Shown: positions 9,225 through 19,899, numbered from the stretch's first letter. The stretch: DNA of 64,000 nucleotides from Saposhnikovia divaricata (GCA_036435485.1 CM071597.1:169056147-169120146); one strand, 5' to 3'. Translations and numbers: made by a program. Notes: generated by a model not told the origin, from the letters alone.

Positions 9225-11453
9225 GGACTAAAGTATTAACCCACATGGTTTTGGAAGGAATGCTTCATTCTCCATCATCATCATTTTCTAAAGAAACTTC
9301 TTCTCCCTAATATTTGTTTACTATTTCCCCCAACATCCCCCTTTCTCCATAAATTTTGTTTACAATTTTTATTTCATTCCTACCTCATTAGTGACAACTA
9401 CCTCATTAGTGACAAGGTTTCTAACACCATCTATCTAAAGGAAGTAATATAAATTGCATGTTGGTTAGGAAGTATGCTTAAATAATGATTTCTCCCATTA
9501 ATAGTATTGTTGGTTAGGAAGTATGCCTAAATAGTGAATTTCTTAAAAAAATCATGTTTAACTACAAACAATTCAAACTTCAAATCCAAAATGATATACC
9601 AGAAAATCTAAATTATTTATTTTTTTACAATTCAATACAATATATTTATGTCAAATACATAAAATCCAAGAATTTATAGGATATGAAATTCCCCTAACAC
9701 TATGTTGTCAATTAAATTTTGATTCAAATATCTAATTAAAACGTGACTTGAGTTTTCAAATTTTTTTGTTAACCATCTAATTTTATAAATATATTGAAAT
9801 TTATCAACAACTGCTAGCAAGGATCACTATTACAAATTTAAAATGATTAACTCCTAAGTTTAAAACATTCCATTACATAGTAAATCAAATAACCCAGCAA
9901 ACAACAATTAATTCTATATAGATTGGTTCTTGGCCTGCAAATTACTGGTAAGAGGCATGTCCATCTTCTCTTTATATATTTTTCTTGATTCTTTTGGTCT
10001 TCTTAGCCATCTTTATACTTGCTTGTCCACCTTCTTTGCCCTATGTTTATGATAAGGCATGTGTAATATTTGTATACTATTTTACTAGCTAATCAGCAAC
10101 CAACCAACTAATTCATCAATATTCAATTTAGTCATTTGTCAAGTCACATAAGTATAAGGTCATTTAGTCATTTGTAATGGAAGGATTTCAATTAAAAATT
10201 GAAAATTAAATTAATAGAAATACGAAATTTTTATTCACCAACAATAAAACAAGTGACGCTAGATTGGTGACTAATAAATTTAATTTTCTCGTTAAAATAT
10301 TTAATATTATAAAATTTCTTTTAATGTAACACCCTTGGAACAAGGACACAAACTCTTTGAACATCTCAGATCATATTTTTTGTTTTTCTTGATTAACAAT
10401 ACATTTCTGATTTTTTCTAAATCACTGTTCATGCATGTGTTAAGATATTATTTTACAATAAATTTTTCAAACAAAAAGAAAACAATTAGTTCTCTGTGTA
10501 CCACAATATTTTTAATTGGACATCAAATAACTTTGGGATCACAAATTTTAATTTTTTATTTTCAATGTGGTACCTGTAATTTTTTTTTTTTTTTATGAAA
10601 ATAAGGATTTGAAGTTAAGTGGTTATTATAACTAAAATGTAACATAGAAATATTTGTCTTAACCAAGTATTCAAACGATTTAAAAATACTATTGAATATA
10701 ACAGTCACCATAAACATTAAAAGTAAAGGAAATTTGAAAAAACTGATACAAAAATTTATCTAGTTTGAATCTCTAATATTCCTGTTCATGAGGAAACTTG
10801 TTGAGATCAAACATTTGACGTACCCCCTCGGCCTAGTTGTGTGGCATCACCGCCTCTGGTGGCTTGTTGAGATGAAACATTGGACGGACCGTTGGCTGCT
10901 CAGCCTCGTTCTGTGCCTGCGGCATCACCGTCTCTGGTGGTGGAAGAGCGATTTGGGATTGAGGCCGCGGAGTTGCCTCGACAACAGCCTCCTCTTGGTC
11001 CTCTTTGTTACTTCCCTCACCCTCGCCCTCCACCATCACACTGTTCAAATCAACAAGAAAGCCCGATCTAGTCCCCTCCACCACATTTACAGCACCTGGC
11101 TTTGGCGCAGCTTCCAGTGGTCGCTGTGCCCTAGGACTCCATGATGCGTAGATGCCACCTGAAAATGCAGTAGGTGGCTGTGAGGTAGCCTCCACACCAA
11201 CCTCATCCACTGGTTCCTCCGTATCCATTATTAGTTCTTCGTTTATGATGTTCACGCGTGGGTGAACTTCTTGCGTGTGAAGAAGAATGCTGATGGGGGT
11301 AGGAAACCTACCCCGGCACACCCTACAAATGAATGGTATGTGTACGGGTGTTTGGCCTAGGACATTGTTCCTCTGCTCCATGACTGATTTGTTGATGGAA
11401 ACCAAAGATTAAAGAAATTATAGAGATATACAGAACTCAAGGAAGGAAGAATG
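9225..11453. repeat. Duplicated zinc-finger B block, copy 1, left part
   Basis: From CTAAAGTATTAACCCACATG onward this segment is closely similar to 55316-57451. It covers about 1.5 kb of AT-rich sequence 3' of the B gene, the B gene itself and its start region. A 75-bp stretch near 10263-10338 is absent from the other copy. The block is interrupted at 11453 by a CACTA element and resumes at 17402. Confidence 0.93.
10833..11381 (-). CDS. C2H2 zinc-finger protein, type B copy 1, both DLNxxP motifs lost
   Basis: 182 residues from the ATG at 11381. An in-frame upstream extension begins with TTG, and the ATG matches the start of the type A proteins (MAQNN/MEQRNN). One finger, CRVCRGRF...LHTQEVH (C-x2-C-x12-H-x4-H), lies near residues 19-40. 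A long acidic, proline-rich tail follows. Compared with the intact copy at 56759-57379, two changes remove the repressor signature. FDLNKPP has become FHLNKPP (GAT to CAT), and a GAG to TAG change after MPHN cuts off the last 24 residues, including the second motif FDLNKFP. The inferred role is transcription factor; this copy may no longer repress. The CACTA insertion 70 bp upstream of the ATG may also have cut it off from its promoter. Confidence 0.75.
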   Translation of the reverse strand: MEQRNNVLGQTPVHIPFICRVCRGRFPTPISILLHTQEVHPRVNIINEELIMDTEEPVDEVGVEATSQPPTAFSGGIYASWSPRAQRPLEAAPKPGAVNVVEGTRSGFLVDLNSVMVEGEGEGSNKEDQEEAVVEATPRPQSQIALPPPETVMPQAQNEAEQPTVRPMFHLNKPPEAVMPHN

Positions 11454-11759
11454 CACTACAAGAGAAAAAGTTCAATAGACATCACACATTAGACATCGGT
11501 TGTAAATGTCACTGATGTTAAAAGATGTAATAACATCACCCCGCATTAAGCTGCTGTCTTTGTTTTTTTTAAACATCACTTATTTTAAAACAGATGTCTA
11601 AAGTCAGCCTAAAAAAAATCAAACACGCGTCCCTACTTCATTTTGTTTCCCCCTTAGCTAAAATTTTCCCCCTTTACCCAAAATTTCCCCCCCTTTCACC
11701 AAATTTTCTCCCGGCCTATAATTATTCCCCACCCATCAGAAAAATTAAATCATAAAATC

Positions 11760-12030
11760 TATTTAAACTAAAACCTAACTCTCAACTCTCTCACTCTCTC
11801 TGCTAAAACTCTCTCACGAATCTAACTCTCTCTGCTAAAGCGCTCTCTCTCTCAAATCTCTCTCACAAACCTCTCTCATTGCTTAAACTCTCTCTCGTCT
11901 CTCACCACCACAACTCTCCTCCACTACCACTCACCTCTGCTTTACTCACCACCACCACCACCACCACCACTCACCTCTGCTCTACTCACCACCATCACCA
12001 CTCACCTCTACTGAAATTGGTAAGCTTCAA
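11760..12030 (+). promoter_or_regulatory. CT-rich leader with CAC microsatellite and possible splice donor
   Basis: Long run of CTCTCT-type repeats typical of plant 5' untranslated regions, followed by a (CAC)n stretch at 11948-11972. It ends in TGAAATTGGTAAGC, which resembles an exon end with a GT donor (12013-12026). It could start a transcript through the captured exons. Confidence 0.4.
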
Positions 12031-12175
12031 TTTGGGGTTTTTTAAAATCAAAAGCCTAATTTATTAAATTGGGGGTTTTTTAAATCGAAATCCTAATTTC
12101 TTAAATTGGGGGTTTTCAATTACTTGGATGTATTTGTCTCTACATAGAGAGTAACCAATTTGCAAATCATGGAGG

Positions 12176-12425
12176 ACTATGTGCAAGGATATTGTTAAAA
12201 ATCCAGAGTTTTGTGGGAAGACATTTCTAGTTTCTCTGGAACAGGTAGCTCTTATATGTCTTTGCTTATGTTTAACTGTAGTTTATAAAGGTAGTTCTTT
12301 TGACACATATCATAAACCATGTTTATTTTCTTCTCAGCCAGGATCTCGTGACGGGCCAATTCAGAGCTTTATAAAGAGGGATAAATCTAATTTGACTTAC
12401 CATCTTTTCCTCTGTCGTTGCCCTG
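12176..12425 (+). pseudogene. Captured fragment of a tubby-like (TUB domain) protein gene
   Basis: Two exons are visible. The first (to 12244, followed by GTAGCT) reads TMCKDIVKNPEFCGKTFLVS. The second (from 12338, after TTCTCAG, to 12425, before GTGAGC) reads PGSRDGPIQSFIKRDKSNLT and on to YHLFLC. This matches the start of the tubby domain of plant tubby-like F-box proteins (SLKQPGPRDG, IQCFIKRDKSN). Only this part of the gene is present. The exon-intron boundaries are retained, so capture was from genomic DNA. Confidence 0.82.
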
Positions 12426-12562
12426 GTGAGCAATATGAATCTTTTAAGCTTTATTGTCGTTAAGGAAAAAGATGGTTCAGATTTGTTTAGATTTACATTT
12501 TTATTGCTCTTGTAGGAGCTGCTCCGCTAATTTGCATGGTCTGTCATTGTTTTTTGGTTTCA

Positions 12563-12950
12563 GGTTTGAAGGCTATTTCTCCAACCGTGTAAAGCAGCTG
12601 AGTTTTACTTTCCCAGAAGATGCCTCAACAAGTACCGGAGCTCCATTTTGGTCCATCTCGTAAAATATTTCCCCAACCACTGTAGTTTACTACTTCTGAT
12701 CCCTCTCACTTGTATTTTGTCATGGCTGCTTCCATTTTTCAAGCTGAGACATTTGGCATTCCTATTCCTGACATTTGGCAGAAGCTGTCGATAGAGTGAT
12801 GGTTCTTGAATTTCAACCAAAGAAAGGTATTAAAATTGAAACTGATGAAAAAGCCACAAACCTCTCTGCATCATCTATAGATGACAGTGCAGTCATGAAT
12901 GAACTGATCATGAAGCTAGAGTAGTGTAGGAAGATGCAAGTAAAAGCTAC
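12563..12950 (+). pseudogene. UBA1: Captured fragment of ubiquitin-activating enzyme E1, first part
   Basis: Reads FEGYFSNRVKQLSFTFPEDA and on to STGAPFWS. After a stop and a short gap come DPSHLYFVMAASIF, AETFGIPIPD, AVDRVMVLEFQPKKGIKIET and DEKATNLSASSIDDSAVMNE. This order matches the second half of plant ubiquitin-activating enzyme E1. Stops and small deletions make it non-coding as a whole. A further piece of the same gene lies at 13896-13998. Confidence 0.88.
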
Positions 12951-13149
12951 TTTGAGCCTAAGAGAGAAAAATCTGCAGCAACCAATGCATTTTATAGTTT
13001 GTTAGTTCGATCTATTATATGATTAATGTAGGGGATACCTATTTCATCTTAGTTATATGTTTGTACTCTGATTCATGGTCAAGTTTTTGGTGTACAACAT
13101 GCAATATTGTTACTGTCTGATAATCTTTTGTCCTTTTTCTTTAATTTTA

Positions 13150-13665
13150 TGATTAATAGATGAAGATCATCACAGGCAAAATTGACATTATCAAGAAAAA
13201 GGTACTCCTTGCTAACCAACCTGCATCTGAAAACTGAATAATCTCTTCCTGGGCATTTTCTTTATGTATATAATGATCTAAATTCTTCCTCTCTTTTTTT
13301 CTCCCTTTTCATTTTTGCAGATAAGGAATAGCAAAAATGAAGGCGAAGATCTTCGACAAAAGTTTGTAAGCATCAGTGGTTCCTAGCTTTAATTTTTATT
13401 TCCTTCCAAAATACCTGAAATTTGTTGTTAGTATTAGTATGTCAGTATCTAGATAATTATCAAAGAGATTTAGCAATAAAGATGATCAGTTATAATTTGG
13501 ACAGGCATATTTACAGGAACTAAGAGGTGAGGATCCAGACTACGCGAAAGTCGAGCTTGGAGAGGAGCATAAATCGTTTATTGGATTATCACATGCTCTC
13601 CATGGAATGCTGGCTCTAAACTTCTCGCAAAATCAACCAGATCCTCATTCTGGAGCATGATCAGA
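13150..13665 (+). pseudogene. Captured exons of an unrecognised gene
   Basis: Short exon-like pieces with plausible splice borders: MKIITGKIDIIKKK (13160-13203), IRNSKNEGEDLRQKF (13321-13365, after TTTTTGCAG) and AYLQELRGEDPDYAKVELGE and onward (13505-13659). They appear to belong to one small charged, possibly coiled-coil protein. I do not recognise the family. They lie between two pieces of the ubiquitin E1 gene, so either they were inserted later or the element assembled them in this order. Confidence 0.5.
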
Positions 13666-13895
13666 TGACACACTTTTGTTTTGCTTCAACAGTAGCATTT
13701 GATCCAGCCCATCAGCTAATCGATGTAACTCAGTTGACATATCTTTTTTTGTTTACTGGTTGAAGTCTTATCAGTATTTGAATGATATGTCACGAGGACA
13801 ATCACAACTGACTAGCAGTCATTAATTATCAGTCTTTTGGTTGAAGTCTTATCAGTATTTGAATGATATGTAACGGTTTCCTTTTGACATTTCCA

Positions 13896-13998
13896 GGATG
13901 ATGATACAAACTACCACATGGATATGATAGTTGTAATGGCCAACATGAGGGCAAGAAATTATAGCATTCTGGAAGTTGATAAGCTGAAAGCTATTCGT
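13896..13998 (+). pseudogene. UBA1: Captured fragment of ubiquitin-activating enzyme E1, second part
   Basis: Reads DDDTNYHMDMIVVMANMRAR and on to NYSILEVDKLKA, which matches the E1 segment that follows the part at 12563-12950. In E1 genes the two are separated by only a short coding stretch, but here about 950 bp of other sequence lies between them. A frameshift follows the last residues. Confidence 0.88.
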
Positions 13999-13999
13999 G

Positions 14000-14990
14000 T
14001 TTGGCTGGTTCTAAATTAGAGAATGGAGGTATATTTCCTGTGCATTCGAGTATGGAAGTGAGTGCGGATGGAGATCTGATGAGGAATTGGAGGTTAATCT
14101 AGAAATGATTCTTCCAGGGACTCTGAGCTTGTTAAGTGAAGCTTATGATCGGTGCGGTGAAGTAAGTGCCGAATATGCCAAAACATTTTACTTGGGTTAG
14201 CATTCTATATTCATTCATTATAGAGATTGCCATTTAGGAAGTTAAGTTTATAATATAGTAGCTGAATATAGAATTTAACTCTTGTATATTCTCTTTTTAT
14301 CCAGGAACACTACTGATGACCCCAGAGAGGCGAAGGGCTATCTGGGCAATATATGGTAAGTGCAGTGTTCTAGTATCCTACTCAAATCTAGATTTATCGC
14401 AGATAGCCTATAAAATTACTGGAAATGAAATTTATAAGGATGTGATTCCAGGATATTGAGTTGATATGCTGGGTGAACATGATTTTAAAAATTAAAACTC
14501 AGTAGTTGATGCCTATTTGAATTAAACTAGCTCTCTTTTTTATTCTTCACAGAGAAAAACAATAATTATCTTTAGACACCCCTGATTCTAAAGAAAAATT
14601 GATGCCAAATGGATTTTTGCTAATTAAGGTATGGGGTTTAAATCATTTCATACGAATGTTTCATGCATAATTCGAGCTTGCAAAATACTTTTGAATTTCA
14701 GATAGTCAAATATTTTTAGTCTACCAAGTATGATTGTAATGTTGTGCATGTCTGCTGGTTCCACTAATTAGTGTTTGCCATGGTCGAGAATCTTTGACCT
14801 TAGCACACCCTTTGCTTGTATCTTTCCACTTGGTTAGCTCTTTCCTTATACTTTTTATGTAGTCCATTTAAACTAGAAAATGACAAATTAAGTTTGGTAG
14901 AGCATTTTGTTTTTCAATTTTTCTGTGTAAACTTTGTTGTTTATTGAATTTTGCAAAGCTCTTTTAAGTAGGTCTTCTAAAAGCAACATC
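14000..14990 (+). other. Element interior, no gene recognised
   Basis: Exon-like pieces (for example near 14040-14170, CGWRSDEELEVNLEMILPG, and 14305-14355, LLMTPERRRAIWAIY) are separated by AT-rich intron-like sequence. I cannot assign them to a family. They are probably further captured host exons. Confidence 0.4.
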
Positions 14991-14997
14991 ATGTTGA

Positions 14998-15345
14998 CGC
15001 CACACTCTATAACATGGTTTTGTCCTGCGCCTTTTATTTTGAGTAATCAATGCAAGTCTCAATGTATAAACCATGGGAGATATTGTGCATTTACTTTGTT
15101 GCTATTTGGTGCAGCACTTAATGATGAGAATGGTGAAGAGTCAAGGTACCAGGGTAACTACTATTGCTATGTTCTAAAGCCTGTTGTATTTGCTGCAGCT
15201 GCTATTTTGTCCCTCACAATTGTTCTTGGAATCTTGTAATTCATAATGGTGCAGTCATCAAAGAACAGAGGTGATTCTTGGGCATGACTTGCTGCTGCTG
15301 TACAACCCGGCATTGCTATGGGACAACCTCAATTTCCTCGACAAA
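14998..15345 (+). pseudogene. Captured fragment of a DUF1218 membrane-protein gene
   Basis: The frame from about 15040 reads GAALNDENGEESRYQGNYYC, then VLKPVVFAAAAILSLTIVLG. After a stop comes SSKNRGDSWA and, close by, VQPGIAMGQPQFP. Plant DUF1218 proteins have this order: an acidic loop with a YYCYV motif, a last membrane helix rich in alanine and leucine, and a C-terminal tail with AMGQPQFP. Stops at 15238 and within the tail show it is not functional. Proteins of this family act in the secretory pathway and cell-wall processes. Confidence 0.75.
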
Positions 15346-15416
15346 GGTCACAAGATTAAGTATTTATTGTAATGTAAGTATGTATTTGGATCTGATGGAG
15401 AATGAATTTGATTGAG

Positions 15417-15622
15417 CAGGTAGTATATTGAGTGGTGGAGGGAGTGTGCCAGCACCAAAGGCATCTCCTGAAACTTGGGTTAATATGGTTAATGAGTTTC
15501 AAAAGGGTGCTCTTTCTACATGGCTTGGAATTCCTATGCTTTATGGTATCGATAGATATTCATGGACACAACAATGTATATGGTGCAACTATGCTTTTGA
15601 TTGAATTCCTATGCTTTTGATT
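15417..15622 (+). pseudogene. Captured fragment of a GH3 beta-glucosidase gene
   Basis: Reads SILSGGGSVPAPKASPETWV, then NMVNEFQKGALSTWLGIPM. After a frameshift comes IHGHNNVYGATM. This is the N-terminal region of plant glycoside hydrolase family 3 exo-beta-glucosidases, in which a G-G-G-S-x-P motif precedes the HGHNNVYGAT signature. A short repeated GAATTCCTATGCTTTTGATT at 15600-15625 marks a local duplication. The frameshift and the absence of the rest of the domain rule out an enzyme. Confidence 0.8.
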
Positions 15623-15629
15623 GAATTTT

Positions 15630-15722
15630 CACTACAGATAGAAGGCTAGGTGACCATCTAAACTCTCAAGTGCTTTCCCTCCTTGTTAAGTTCCTCGATG
15701 ATAATAATGGCTTTAAATTTCA
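15630..15722 (+). pseudogene. Captured exon of an unrecognised gene
   Basis: An exon-like piece reading RRLGDHLNSQVLSLLVKFLD and on to DNNGFKFQ, ending in CAG followed by GTTCG. It probably derives from one more host gene that I cannot name. Confidence 0.4.
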
Positions 15723-16184
15723 GGTTCGTTTGTTGAGCTATTGTTATTGTCATTGTTATTATAAATAGTTCTTTTATTTTGTTATTGTTACAAGAATAGT
15801 AACTAAGTTTATGAAACACAACTTACATAGTTTCATCAAGCACAAGTTTATGAAACACATCAAGCACAAGTTTACATGAGTTTATTTCACTACCGGGCAT
15901 GTAATAATTGTTTGCTTTACGAATTTCAGAATTACATGGTTCAAGGACAATTAATTTGACAACCCAGTCCAGTTTATGAATGTCTATTTAAGATGCTTTG
16001 AATATTGTTTTATGACCTTTTTTGTTGTTAAATCATTTGTTTTTTTTTTCAAAAGTCTCTTGGATGGAGAGACTTGGGTGTTCATAAACTTTAACCTTAC
16101 AAATATCAGACTGATTCTATAACATGTACCTCTATTTATTGGGTAAGAGATAGGTAACAGTATCATGACTCCCACTGTTGTTCA

Positions 16185-16300
16185 TTGCAGCATTGCTCAC
16201 CCATATCTTCTTGCTGACAACCGGTACTATACCTTTTATCTATGGAGAAAGATCATCAACTTCCATTGGTCAACAAAATACCTTATGGTTCCGCTCTAGT
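16185..16300 (+). pseudogene. ALG10: Captured fragment of an ALG10 alpha-1,2-glucosyltransferase gene
   Basis: Reads SIAHPYLLADNRYYTFYLWR, then KIINFHWSTKYLMVPL, followed by a stop. The HPYLLADNR-x-Y-x-FYLWRKII block is the hallmark of the DIE2/ALG10 family, which adds the last glucose to the dolichol-linked oligosaccharide in the ER. Only this block is present. Confidence 0.85.
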
Positions 16301-17401
16301 TTATTCATGGTGTATTGTGCTCTTATTATCGGTTCCCATTCTGGTGTCATGTTTGCAATACATTGTGCATACTGTAGACTCCGTCTTAATTAATGAATGC
16401 ATTGTGTGTATTGTGCTATGAAGCTGACTGAACTGATTGTTTCAGCCGGATGAACAGGGTTTTACCTTCCGTCCCTCCTACCTTACCACAGATAAAGAAT
16501 TGATGCTATGAGCTTGATGAGGTGCGGATTGAGGCTCTGCAATTCATCCAAGACCACATCTGCAGACATAGTTATTTGACTATGACTAGTTAAGCAGTTT
16601 ATGTACTTTGTTTTGTAGATGGGTACTTTGCTCAGTTTAGTTGATTTTGCTGATTTTGTGGATATGTAGTCATTTTTACTTGCATTGGATTTGGTACATC
16701 GGATATGTAATTTATGTAATTTGGATATTGATGACATTGATTTTTATGTTGTCAATGACAATTGAGGAATTCTTGTCTATTTTTTGGATTTGGTACATCG
16801 GATTTTAGTTTTTTCTACATCAAAAGTTTTACCAAATACTGATATCTAAGACATAAATATACATCAATTTTATTATGGCAAAAATGATGTCTAAAACAAA
16901 GATATACATCACATTTTTTCTACAATATCTGATGTCTAAAAAAAAATAAAAATCACTTTTTTTTTATAAAATCTGATGTCTAAGTGAACATTATTAATCA
17001 GTTTTTTTCTGGAAAAACTGATGTTTATAAGTACATTAGACATCGGTATAGGATGATGTCTAAGATAACAACAGACATCACTTTATTTGCTAAAACTATA
17101 ATGTCTGATATCTAAATAGACATCACTTTCAAAAAAAGAAATTGATGTGTATGTGAAAAATCACTTAGTATATTATATGTTTTCTAGAATATAAGGCATG
17201 CAAGTTGTTTATAAAATTAATTATATCTAACCTATTTTGTAGAACAACTGATGTGTATTGAAGGAAATATCGATGTGTTTGTTAGCACAGACATCGTTTC
17301 TGACCGATGTCTAGAATAGACATCTCCGACCTAGACATCACATGCAAAATAACATAGACATCGGCCATAAACTGATGTCTATTGACCCTTTTATTGTATT
17401 G

Positions 17402-17745
17402 ATGGTAAAATAGGATTGATATATAATTGGGGATTTAGGACTTAACCCATTACAAATAAAGTAACTCCATCATATTATTAATTATAAAGGTCTATGTAGG
17501 TTCCTACCACTACCTTCTATATTACTTCCAAAAAATCATGGTGTTCTTCTCTGTATTTTTGATGTTAGTATAGGAAAAAGACAAGGGGCAATTAATTATA
17601 TCAGAAATATCCCGCTGTACAAGTGACTTGTGTAGTGGTATATCTTCCATTAAGTGATATTGAGAATTCAAATTTTCTGAAAAATAAGATGCATGTGAAT
17701 TCACAAAAAAAAATTTGAAATTTTTTTATTTGGATACATTTTTTC
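17402..17745. repeat. Duplicated zinc-finger B block, copy 1, right part
   Basis: Continues the block interrupted at 11453. ATGGTAAAATAGGATTGATA onward is nearly identical to 57449-57885. Copy 2 carries an extra stretch of about 75 bp (near 57668-57745) and a repeated GTACAAGTGACTTGTGTA. It ends where the two copies diverge, after ATACATTTT. Confidence 0.9.
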
Positions 17746-17975
17746 TCCTACGATTTTATGAACCATCATCTTAAAAAAGTAGTCAATTCTTAACTAAGTG
17801 TAGAATGGCGGGTTATTTATAATTATTCCTTTATTAAGATATTTTTCTTGTTATTTTATTTGCTTGATGACAATACAATTTGATGATCTCGTGCTTGATT
17901 TTGTAAGTGCATGACATCCATTTCTTATGCCTAATTTTGTACGTGAGGGGTCAATTTACTAGTACATGGTAACAT
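17746..17975. other. Short AT-rich spacer, nothing recognised
   Basis: Sequence between the duplicated block and the start of the next CACTA element. No coding or repeat signal seen. Confidence 0.5.
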
Positions 17976-18817
17976 CACTACAAGGAAGCAGTTTAAAACT
18001 GATCGTCCAAATTGGTCGGTTATAAGGTATATCGGTCGGTTTAACGTATAAAACCGTCCATATAGGCTCTTCGGTTTAACGCTAGTCGGTTATGTCAAAT
18101 TGGTCGGGTTTAACACACATAACCGACCACATAAGTGGTCGGTTTTGTGTATTTACAAATTCTTTATTGTGGGGTCAGTTCTTGATAGGTATCACTACAT
18201 GTCACCATGTGGCGACAGGTGTCTGCAGACATCAGAAAAACATAACCGATCGCTTTCGGTCGGTTACGACTCATAAAAAATTTTGAGTGACCAACTTAAC
18301 CGACCATAGTAAAATGCCTAACTGGTCGGTTATGACTTAAAAAAACATTTTGCCTAGCACACATAACTGACAGTAGTCAAATGCACAATCGGTCGGTTAT
18401 GACTTCAAAAGTCATTTTGACTGACACACTTAATCGACCGCAGTCAAATGTGCACTATCAGTCGGTTTTACACCAGACACCTTGTTAATCTGCATAGTCA
18501 ATCACTTGTAACCGACCACTTTTTTAAGAAGATGGTCGGTTTTATTATTACATATGGTCTGTTATGTTCCTATATGGTCGGTTTTCTGGTAATCGAACTG
18601 TAAAAACCGGTTGGCTATGACATTTATCGATCGGTTTTCTAGGGTTTTAAAAAAATTGCAGGTTTTGCAGTACTACAAGCTGCCATTCCATTTCATTCCA
18701 TTTGAAGCTTGCAATCACCACCAAACCATTCAACATTAATAAACTACAGATTCCCAAACCATACAACATTAACAAACTACAGATTCACCAAACCATTCAA
18801 CATTTGCATACACTACA

Positions 18818-18827
18818 CCATATATGG
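18818..18827. promoter_or_regulatory. CArG-box-like palindrome in the left TIR of CACTA element 3
   Basis: CCATATATGG fits the CC(A/T)6GG consensus bound by MADS-domain proteins. It is repeated exactly in the right TIR at 39107-39116. The function is inferred from the motif only; a self-complementary transposase site is equally possible. Confidence 0.4.
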
Positions 18828-19899
18828 TCTTTACCAACACCTGAAAAAAGTGTTAAAAATCATGAATAATGTTGCCATAAGCCAAAAATTGGTCTAAGGC
18901 TACACTTTTTCCAAATTTGGTGGTGTTGGATATAGTCCCGTAGCCTTAGGTTATAAGCCAACACTTTGTCCAATTCTATGGCTACATTGTTATATATGTT
19001 GCCTTAGTTATATATGGCAATACTTTACGATCTACAACAACACCAAATACAATATTACCATAGACCCTCACTACAAGAAAAAATCGATGACACAAGGGTT
19101 TTTCACCGTCGTCTGAAGCCCTTCAAAACCGATGTCTATCTCGATGCCTTCTGTTACGCATATCAGACAACAGCAGCATAACCGTTGTCTGTGTTGCAAA
19201 CAGATAACAGATGTGGTTTCAAAACTGTTGTAAGAAGCTTGGATCATACAACGGTTAAGTTTTTAAAAATGTTGTGTGTATTACATGAAGACAACGACAG
19301 AGTTTCTTAAAAACATTGTGTAGTATCATACAATGGTGTTTTAAATTTGATCTATTGTCTTATTATGTTTTTAACAAGGGTTGTTTCAGACATGTCTATT
19401 GTCTAATACCTGGATCATACAATGGTTTTTTAAATTTGGTCTATTGTCTGATTAGGTTTTTAACAAGGGTTTTTTTAGACAAGTCTATTGTGTAATACCT
19501 GGATCATACAATGGTTTTTTAAATTTGGTCTATTATCTCATTATGATTTCAACAAGGGTTTCTTGAGACATGACTATTGTGTACTACCTGGATCAGACAA
19601 TGGTTTGTTTAATTTGAACTGTTATTTTTTCCATATACAGACAATGATTTCCGAAAAATAAAGCGTTGTCTCTTCATTATGTTTACAACAATTTCTTGAA
19701 AGATAACCATTGTTAGAGATCTTAACACACAATGGTATTAATCATCCAAAGCATCACTTTTATTTGATTCACACTATGGTTTAATTTAAACTATTTTCCC
19801 ATTTTTATTCATAAACAATGTTTTACCAAAACAAAAATACAAAATAACATTTACGAAAAATCCAAATATTACCAAAATTACAAATACACAACTTGTCTA

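Larger units (their letters stand above)
11454..17401 (+). mobile_element. Non-autonomous CACTA element 1 carrying fragments of several host genes
   Basis: The left end CACTACAAGAGAAAAAGTTC and the reverse complement of the right end, CAATACAATAAAAGGGTCAA, are related and both run into CAATAGACATCA. A 3-bp target duplication ATG lies at 11451-11453 and 17402-17404. The paralogous block at 57440-57460 reads straight through with one ATG, so both edges are confirmed by an empty site. Subterminal arrays of (T)AGACATC / GATGTCTA motifs occupy about 11470-11600 and 16800-17390. There is no transposase. The interior has a CT-rich leader (11770-12010) and exon pieces from at least five unrelated plant genes, all on the plus strand. 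Length 5948 bp. Confidence 0.96.

Noticed and set aside
10788..11144. Plus-strand frame of 118 codons opposite zinc-finger B1 (and its twin at 56945-57142)
   Set aside because: Antisense shadows of the zinc-finger genes; tryptophan-rich translation without homology.
11879..12067. Threonine/histidine-rich frame
   Set aside because: Encoded by a CAC microsatellite in a leader-like region; not a credible protein.
16480..17400. Repeated GATGTCTA motifs considered as a separate satellite
   Set aside because: They match the subterminal motif on the left side of CACTA element 1 and belong to its right end.
18660..18690. TACTACAAGCTGCC as a possible right end of CACTA element 2
   Set aside because: The orientation is wrong (it reads like a left end), and there is no target duplication matching the left side.
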